Source: Synergistaceae bacterium
GTDB lineage: Bacteria > Synergistota > Synergistia > Synergistales > Aminobacteriaceae
NCBI GenBank assembly: GCA_017446645.1
Contig: JAFSQO010000028.1
Location: 1-7,008, forward strand
Length of the DNA stretch: 7,008 bases
Reading direction: 5' to 3'
Position numbers and translations under genes: made by a program. This document shows positions 1-7,008 of this stretch, piece after piece. The number at the start of each line of letters is the position of its first letter. Within the stretch, counting starts at the first letter, position 1. Below the pieces are notes generated by a model. That model was not told where the DNA came from, ran no database searches, and saw only the letters and a program-made list of their open reading frames with translations.

Positions 1-1077
1 GTCGAGATAAGTGCAAAGCAGGGAATCGGAGTAAGTGACCTGCTCGAACGAGTCTTACTTGAGGCAGAAATGCAGGAGTTAAAGGCAAACCCTGATGCAA
101 GCCCTGTAGGTGTAGTAATCGAAGCAAGGCTCGACAAAGGCAAGGGACCCGTAGCTACTGTCATAGTTAAGGACGGAACCCTCAAGACAGGCGACCTTGT
201 GCTTTTCCCTACTACATGGGGAAGAATTAGGGCGTTATTTGACTGGGCCGGGAATCCCCTCAAGACAGCAGGGCCAAGCACCCCGGTTGAGATTCTGGGA
301 CTTGACGGAGTACCCAATCCCGGAGAGGCTTTCAGAATCGTGAAAAACGAACGCGAAGCCAAAGACGCAATCAGTCAGGCGAAATTAACTGAACGAGAAT
401 CAACCGGTGAAATCAAGAAGGCTTCACTCGAAGATTTATACTCAAATTTACAGGAAGGCCAGCTCCCTCATCTGAATTTAGTTGTGAAGTGTGATGTTCA
501 AGGCTCACTCGAAGCATTATGTGCAGCACTTGAGAAACTTGCTACGAATGAAGTCGGTGTCTCAATCGTTCACCGCGGCGTAGGCAGAATTGCAGAGAGC
601 GATGTTATGCTTGCTTCGGCAGCCAATGCAGTAATTATCGGCTTCAACGTCAGACCTGACAATAATGCGAAACGTGTTGCGGACTTGAACGGCGTAGAGT
701 GCAGAACCTACAACATAATTTATGACGTAATCGATGACGTTAAGGCAGCAATGGGAGGACTCTTAAAGCCAACACTCAGAGAAGAAAGCCTCGGCGAAGT
801 GGAAATCAGGCAGATATTCAAGATACCCAAGATAGGCAAGATTGCAGGCTCTCACGTCACAAAAGGCGTAGTTAGGAGAACCGCTAAAGTCAGGATTATA
901 CGCGACGGCATAGTGATTTGGGACGGGAAAATCGCCTCACTCAGGCACGAGAAAGACGAAGCACGCGAGCTTAAGGCCGGAATGGACTGCGGGATTTCTT
1001 TCGAGGGCTATCAGGACTTCAACGAGGGCGATGTCCTCGAAGTCTACGAAGTCATAGAGGAGAAGAGAACCCTGTAA
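1..1077 (+). CDS. infB: translation initiation factor IF-2, C-terminal part (5' end outside window)
   Basis: IF-2 is the cytoplasmic GTPase that brings fMet-tRNA to the 30S subunit and promotes subunit joining. The frame is open from base 1, so the gene begins upstream; 358 codons are present before TAA. Residues 1-30 (VEISAKQGIGVSDLLERVLL) hold the end of the G domain, including the SAK guanine-recognition (G5) motif at residues 4-6. Residues about 37-115 form the EF-Tu-like domain II (GVVIEARLDKGKGPVATVIV). Residues about 158-218 match domain III (NLVVKCDVQGSLEAL through IIGFNVRP). Residues about 265-353 match the C2 domain that binds the fMet acceptor end (GKIAGSHVTKGVVRR, MDCGISFEGYQDFNEGDV). 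An internal ATG at base 70 is not a start, because homology extends upstream of it. The stop lies 2 nt before rbfA. Nothing in the visible part looks damaged. Confidence 0.97.
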   Translation, partial: VEISAKQGIGVSDLLERVLLEAEMQELKANPDASPVGVVIEARLDKGKGPVATVIVKDGTLKTGDLVLFPTTWGRIRALFDWAGNPLKTAGPSTPVEILGLDGVPNPGEAFRIVKNEREAKDAISQAKLTERESTGEIKKASLEDLYSNLQEGQLPHLNLVVKCDVQGSLEALCAALEKLATNEVGVSIVHRGVGRIAESDVMLASAANAVIIGFNVRPDNNAKRVADLNGVECRTYNIIYDVIDDVKAAMGGLLKPTLREESLGEVEIRQIFKIPKIGKIAGSHVTKGVVRRTAKVRIIRDGIVIWDGKIASLRHEKDEARELKAGMDCGISFEGYQDFNEGDVLEVYEVIEEKRTL

Positions 1078-1079
1078 AC

Positions 1080-1595
1080 ATGAGCAGCGAAAATTTACGA
1101 ATGGCAAGGATCAACAAGCAGTTACAGCGCGAACTTGCCCTGATATTCGAGAGCAGAATCAAGAAGGCAGGCGTGAAGAGCATAATCATCACCGAAGTTG
1201 ACTGCACTAAAGATTTAGAGAAGGCGCGGGTCTACTTCACTGCACTTGAGCATAAAAAATGTCCGGGAATTCTTAAGGACCTTAACGAGATTAAAGGCGC
1301 AGTAAGATCCCTGCTTGGCCAGAGCATAAAGTTACGAAGGGTTCCTGAACTTGAGTTCGTCATAGATTCCAGCAGCGAATACGGCGCAAAGATCGACAGA
1401 ATCCTTGACAGTCTCGGCTTGATAGATCACGAAGCAAAACACCAGCAGATAAGCGAAACCCTACTCCCTAACCCCCTCCCCTTAGCAGGAGAAGGGGAAC
1501 AGAGCAAGGCAGGCAGGAAGTCGCCCCTGACAAGGGGAGATTTAGAGGGGTTTCAATTAGGAGTTGATAACGATGACGAAGACGAAGAACTTTAA
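1080..1595 (+). CDS. rbfA: 30S ribosome-binding factor A with atypical C-terminal extension
   Basis: RbfA binds the 30S subunit near the 5' region of 16S rRNA and helps its late maturation and cold adaptation. The product is 171 residues against roughly 115-135 in most family members. Residues 1-115 are the normal KH-like domain: RMARINKQLQRELALIF at the N-terminus, DCTKDLEKARVYF in the central strand, and the conserved LGQSIKLRRVPELEFVIDSS at 79-98, ending with IDRILDSLGL. Residues about 126-160 are translated from a block of G/C-rich inverted repeats and look unlike RbfA (PNPLPLAGEGEQ, SPLTRGDLEGF). The final DNDDEDEEL is an acidic tail encoded partly within the 23-nt overlap with nrnA. The ATG is 2 nt after the infB stop. 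A purine-rich stretch (about 1056-1067) lies rather far upstream, so coupling to infB is likely. The family call is firm; the tail is probably a dispensable by-product of a repeat insertion (inference). Confidence 0.94.
   Translation: MSSENLRMARINKQLQRELALIFESRIKKAGVKSIIITEVDCTKDLEKARVYFTALEHKKCPGILKDLNEIKGAVRSLLGQSIKLRRVPELEFVIDSSSEYGAKIDRILDSLGLIDHEAKHQQISETLLPNPLPLAGEGEQSKAGRKSPLTRGDLEGFQLGVDNDDEDEEL
1470..1553. repeat. G/C-rich inverted-repeat block inside the rbfA 3' end
   Basis: Within rbfA, TCCCCTT (1477-1483) pairs perfectly with AAGGGGA at 1492-1498 (8-nt loop), and equally well with the second AAGGGGA at 1532-1538. CCCCT (1524-1528) pairs with AGGGG (1533-1537) across a 4-nt loop. 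AACCCC (1470-1475) followed by TC can pair with GA followed by GGGGTT (1545-1552), with one bulged C. The block therefore has two hairpins inside an imperfect outer stem, with mutually exclusive pairings. Its composition differs sharply from the surrounding rbfA codons, and it contains no stop in the rbfA frame. It resembles the short palindromic dispersed repeats of many bacterial genomes that are sometimes translated in frame. Only one copy is in this window, so the dispersed nature is an inference. Confidence 0.7.
1559..1563 (+). promoter_or_regulatory. ribosome binding site of nrnA
   Basis: AGGAG lies 9 nt before the ATG at 1573, an ideal spacing. It abuts the TTG at 1564 with no spacing at all, which decides the start in favour of 1573. 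The site sits inside rbfA, six bases after the outer arm of the inverted-repeat block. Confidence 0.8.
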
Positions 1596-2580
1596 TGAAC
1601 AGGACTTACTCCGGGCATCTGAGACGCTCAAGGCTCACGATAACTGGAGTGTCATGGCTCACAGAAAGGCGGACGGTGACGCAATCGGCTCGGTATCTGC
1701 TTTGATAACTGCCGGACTCAACGCTGGTAAACGTGTCAAATGGTTCGGTGCTGACCCTGAGTTGCCTGTGACTTACAGCTTTTTGCCTCACTATGACAGG
1801 TATATTTATCGCGACTCCCTAAGTTTCGATGAACCAGGCGAGCTTTATATCTTCCTGGACTGCTCAAACGAGAATAGAGGCGTTCAGGGCTTTGACGTTA
1901 GCAGGAATATCAACTCTCTGAATATAGACCATCATGGCGATAATACGTTATTTGCCCGTGAAAACTGCGTTGATTCCCTTTCGTCATCTACTGCTGAGTT
2001 ATTATTCAGGGTTCTTTACGCTGGTAACTGGGAAATCACGAAACAGGTTGCCGAGTGCCTTTACACTGGGATATTCACGGATTCAGGGGGGTTCACGTTC
2101 TCGAATACAAGTGCACTGACTCATTTGATAATCGCAAATTTAATCGAGTCAGGCGTTGACTCTGCGCATATCACTGACTTCATAATCCAGAACAAGACTC
2201 CGGAAATTATAAAGCTCTGGACTTATGCGTTGCCCAGATTAAAACTCTTTGGTCATGAAAATATCTTCGCAGTAGTGAAGATTTACGCCGATGATTTTGA
2301 CCGGGCCGGTACGGATATATCAGCGACTACAGGACTCCCTAATTTGATAATGACCTTGCGTGGAGTGAAGTTAATTGCAACAGTCACCGAGAACCCTGCG
2401 AGGAACGGCGAGGTCTTCCTGAGTTTCAGGTCAAGAGAGCAAAGCCCTGTAACAGCCTGGAACGTTGCCAGCTTCATGGGAGGAGGAGGCCACCAGAGGG
2501 CAGCTGGTGCAACCCTGAAGAAAGCGAACGTTGACGAAGCTGCATCACGAATCGAGGCATATTTACTCAGTCATGAATAA
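1573..2580 (+). CDS. nrnA: DHH-family bifunctional oligoribonuclease / pAp phosphatase (NrnA-type)
   Basis: NrnA-type enzymes degrade 2-5-nt RNAs from the 5' or 3' end and dephosphorylate 3'-phosphoadenosine 5'-phosphate, using Mn2+. The 335-residue product has all DHH motifs: HRKADGDAIGS at 30-40 (motif I, H30, D34, D36), FLDCSN with D96 (motif II), IDHHGDN with D119-H120-H121 (motif III), and GIFTDSGGF with D170 (motif IV). The C-terminal DHHA1 domain shows SFMGGGGHQRAAGA at 300-313, the substrate-binding glycine loop. The length is typical. I chose ATG 1573 over an in-frame TTG at 1564 because AGGAG is 9 nt before the ATG. The gene overlaps rbfA by 23 nt and truB by 8 nt. The rbfA-nrnA-truB order is common, which supports NrnA over other DHH phosphoesterases such as RecJ or GdpP. 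Both activities are known for the family, but which dominates here cannot be read from sequence. Confidence 0.93.
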   Translation: MTKTKNFNEQDLLRASETLKAHDNWSVMAHRKADGDAIGSVSALITAGLNAGKRVKWFGADPELPVTYSFLPHYDRYIYRDSLSFDEPGELYIFLDCSNENRGVQGFDVSRNINSLNIDHHGDNTLFARENCVDSLSSSTAELLFRVLYAGNWEITKQVAECLYTGIFTDSGGFTFSNTSALTHLIIANLIESGVDSAHITDFIIQNKTPEIIKLWTYALPRLKLFGHENIFAVVKIYADDFDRAGTDISATTGLPNLIMTLRGVKLIATVTENPARNGEVFLSFRSREQSPVTAWNVASFMGGGGHQRAAGATLKKANVDEAASRIEAYLLSHE

Positions 2581-3460
2581 CGCCCTTGTCCTTCTGAATA
2601 AGCCTGTTGACATGAGGAGTACTGCATGTGTATCGCGGGCAAAGAAACAGCTTGACGGCCTCAAAGTCGGTCATTGCGGGACACTTGACTCTACTGCATC
2701 GGGCTTGCTGATTCTTGTAACTGGTGACGCAACACGATTCAGCGATTATGTAATGCTGCTGCCTAAAATCTATCGTGCCAGAATCCAGTTCGGAGCCGAG
2801 ACTGATACCTGCGATTATTCTGGTGAGATAACTTCGCGCTCTGAGAAGGATTTTGCTGAACTCGACGTGAATAAATTACTTGATTCCCTGTACTCGTTTT
2901 CAGGTTGGAGGCTTCAGAGTCCCCCGTCAATTTCTGCGATAAAGATTGACGGAAAGCCTGCATACAAACTTGCCCGCTCTGGTCATGAATTAGAGATGAA
3001 GAAGCGGCCTGTCTATTTTAGGCAGATAAAAGTCCTCTCACCCTACGATAAATTAACGGGTACCCTTGAGCTTGAGATTCATTGCGGAAAAGGCACATAT
3101 ATCCGGAGTCTTGCTCAGGATTTAGGAAAAATTACGGGCTTCGGGGCGTATCTCCTGTCACTCGAAAGGGTCTCAATCGGTAATTTTGAAGTGAGTCAGG
3201 CGAACGATATTGACTCGGACTATAGATTTACCGGTCTTAGTGAGCTTGCAAGGAACTTCACCAGAATTTACGTCTCAGAAAAAGACTCTAAGAGTTTTGT
3301 TAATGGCATGAGTATTTTACTTCGCAATGCAGAGGGCTTTTCACGGGGAGTTTCTCCCATGAATAATATAATCTGCGTTGAAGGCTCTGACTTCTTAGGG
3401 ATTGGCAGTTACGCGGGCTATGATTACGTCAGACCCCTCGTTATCGTGAAGAAATACTGA
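2573..3460 (+). CDS. truB: tRNA pseudouridine(55) synthase TruB
   Basis: TruB isomerises uridine 55 in the T loop of elongator tRNAs to pseudouridine and also acts as a tRNA chaperone. The 295-residue product opens with ALVLLNKPVDMRSTACV. It carries the catalytic-motif segment KVGHCGTLDSTASGLL, with catalytic aspartate D39. The YRARIQFGAETDTCDYSG segment follows, with the conserved tyrosine at Y67. QSPPSISAIKIDGKPAYKLARSG (115-137) and GTYIRSLAQDLG (174-185) complete the TruB core. The position often aromatic in PPxYSAxK is isoleucine here, a mild variation. Residues about 210-295 are a small PUA-like C-terminal domain (DFLGIGSYAGYDYVRPL). The start is ATG 2573; an in-frame TTG at 2531 would add 14 residues not expected in the family. 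ATG 2573 lies within ATGAATAA, where TAA is the nrnA stop. No strong ribosome binding site is visible, so translation is probably coupled to nrnA. Confidence 0.95.
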   Translation: MNNALVLLNKPVDMRSTACVSRAKKQLDGLKVGHCGTLDSTASGLLILVTGDATRFSDYVMLLPKIYRARIQFGAETDTCDYSGEITSRSEKDFAELDVNKLLDSLYSFSGWRLQSPPSISAIKIDGKPAYKLARSGHELEMKKRPVYFRQIKVLSPYDKLTGTLELEIHCGKGTYIRSLAQDLGKITGFGAYLLSLERVSIGNFEVSQANDIDSDYRFTGLSELARNFTRIYVSEKDSKSFVNGMSILLRNAEGFSRGVSPMNNIICVEGSDFLGIGSYAGYDYVRPLVIVKKY

Positions 3461-4432
3461 CATGTTAATCACAATCGGAGCATTTGACGGATTTCACAGG
3501 GGACACGAGAAGCTGCTGGATATATGCAGGGCGAATTCTGCCTCCCCTGAAGACTGGGCTGTCCTGTCGTTTTGGCCTCACCCTGGGGAGTTCATGGGAA
3601 GGTTGAAGCAGTCACTCTTTACGTTGAGTGAGCGCGAGTTCATAAGGCAGGTAATAGGCATTCCCAACATGTATAATTTATGCTTTGATGATGAGTTAAG
3701 AAATTTATCACCCGAAAGATTCTGGAGTCTCATTCATTCGCGGTTCAACATAACGGGCTTAGTCATGGGCAGCGATTTTCATTTTGGACATGACCGTTCA
3801 GGCAGTGCGCAGTCCCTGAAATTGCTTGCTGAGTCTTCGGGCCTGCACAATATTCACATTGCTGATTTACTGGACAAGGGCATTTATTCGAGTTCCAAAG
3901 CCAGAGAGAGAATTAATTCAGGCGATGTAAGGACAGCACGTGAAATTCTTGGCTATAATTTCTTCATCATGAGTAAAATTATTCACGGCTCACAGCGGGG
4001 ACGAACTATGAACCTGCCGACGGCTAACCTGAATATAGCAGCAAATAAAATTTTGCCGCCATATGGGGTTTATGCTGCTGCCGTTCTGGTAAATCATGAA
4101 TTACACTGCGGAGCCTTATCAATCGGGAATAATCCGACATTCGGTGATATTCATGAAGTACGTGCTGAAGTTCATATTCTGGACTTTGAGAAGCAAGACA
4201 TTTACGGAGAGAACATGCTTTTATTCTTTCTTGATAGAATAAGGGACATTAAGACTTTTGAGAACAAGGACTCGCTGATTATTCAGATAGAGAATGACAT
4301 AGATACTTGCAGGAGAATTTACAGGGAGGCAGAGATTAACTCGCAAAAATTTTTCATGAGGGCAAAAGAAATTTTCTGCTCATCATCAGTAGAAAACTTT
4401 TTGCCTGAACTCATAAATATCACGAACGGAGA

Positions 4433-4446
4433 AGAGAGAGAGAGAG
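4433..4446 (+). repeat. (AG)7 dinucleotide tract at the ribF/tatD junction
   Basis: Seven perfect AG units lie in ribF codons 323-329 (read as GEERER) and 6 nt upstream of the tatD ATG at 4453. As written, ribF stays open to 4568. With one unit fewer its frame would meet TGA at 4457-4459, followed at once by TAG; with one unit more it would meet TAA at 4447-4449. The same purine run also serves as the Shine-Dalgarno-like region of tatD. Dinucleotide runs are known slippage sites; variability at this one is an inference. Confidence 0.85.
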
Positions 4447-4452
4447 TAAAGA

Positions 4453-7008
<2,556 letters not shown>

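Noticed and set aside
1477..1498. Hairpin at 1477-1498 as a transcription terminator
   Set aside because: The stem is followed by AC-rich coding sequence, not a run of T, and rbfA continues through it. The other hairpin (1524-1537) also lacks a T-run.
1564..1572. TTG at 1564 as the start of nrnA
   Set aside because: AGGAG at 1559-1563 would touch this codon directly. The same site is 9 nt before ATG 1573, which also gives a normal family N-terminus.
2531..2572. Upstream TTG starts for truB (2531) and, likewise, for tgt (5165)
   Set aside because: They would add 14 and 21 residues lying wholly inside the preceding genes and with no family match. The ATGs at 2573 and 5228 give standard N-termini, and tgt has a good GGGAG site.
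3440..3465. FMN riboswitch ahead of ribF, or preQ1 riboswitch ahead of tgt
   Set aside because: Only 1 nt (truB/ribF) and 4 nt (tatD/tgt) separate the genes, so there is no leader to host an aptamer.

Overview
The window is a gene-dense bacterial chromosome segment. Eight genes all read on the + strand, and no non-coding stretch is longer than 4 nt. In order they are the 3' part of infB, then rbfA, nrnA (DHH phosphoesterase), truB, ribF, tatD, tgt, and the 5' part of tsaC (Sua5/YwlC), which runs off the right edge. No promoter, terminator, RNA gene, CRISPR array or insertion sequence is visible, so this looks like the inside of one long operon.

The first half (1-4568) follows the widespread infB-rbfA-nrnA-truB-ribF order of the translation/ribosome-maturation operon seen in Firmicutes and related anaerobe phyla. 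The usual next gene in many bacteria, rpsO, is absent, and tatD-tgt-tsaC follow directly. The base composition is moderate, close to half G+C by eye. The gene order, the very short RibF N-terminus (MLITIGAFDGFHRGH) and the TruB start region fit an anaerobic, non-proteobacterial lineage. My best guess is a gut- or rumen-type Synergistota, but this is an impression from family knowledge and not a result.

Functionally the genes form a translation module: initiation (IF2), 30S maturation (RbfA), nano-RNA/pAp turnover (NrnA), FMN/FAD synthesis (RibF), and three tRNA modifications (pseudouridine-55 by TruB, queuosine precursor exchange at position 34 by Tgt, threonylcarbamoyl-adenylate for t6A37 by TsaC). 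TatD is a metal-dependent nuclease/hydrolase. Most junctions overlap or abut (+2, -23, -8, +1, -116, +4 and -26 nt), which suggests translational coupling.

Two places depart from routine. (1) The 3' end of rbfA carries a G/C-rich block of inverted repeats (about 1470-1553), read in frame, that adds an atypical tail to RbfA and ends just before the nrnA ribosome binding site. (2) The ribF/tatD junction has a perfect (AG)7 tract (4433-4446). At its present length RibF runs 116 nt into tatD, while a change of one AG unit either way would end RibF right at the tatD start. I found no undescribed multi-gene system here; these two junctions are the items most worth following up.
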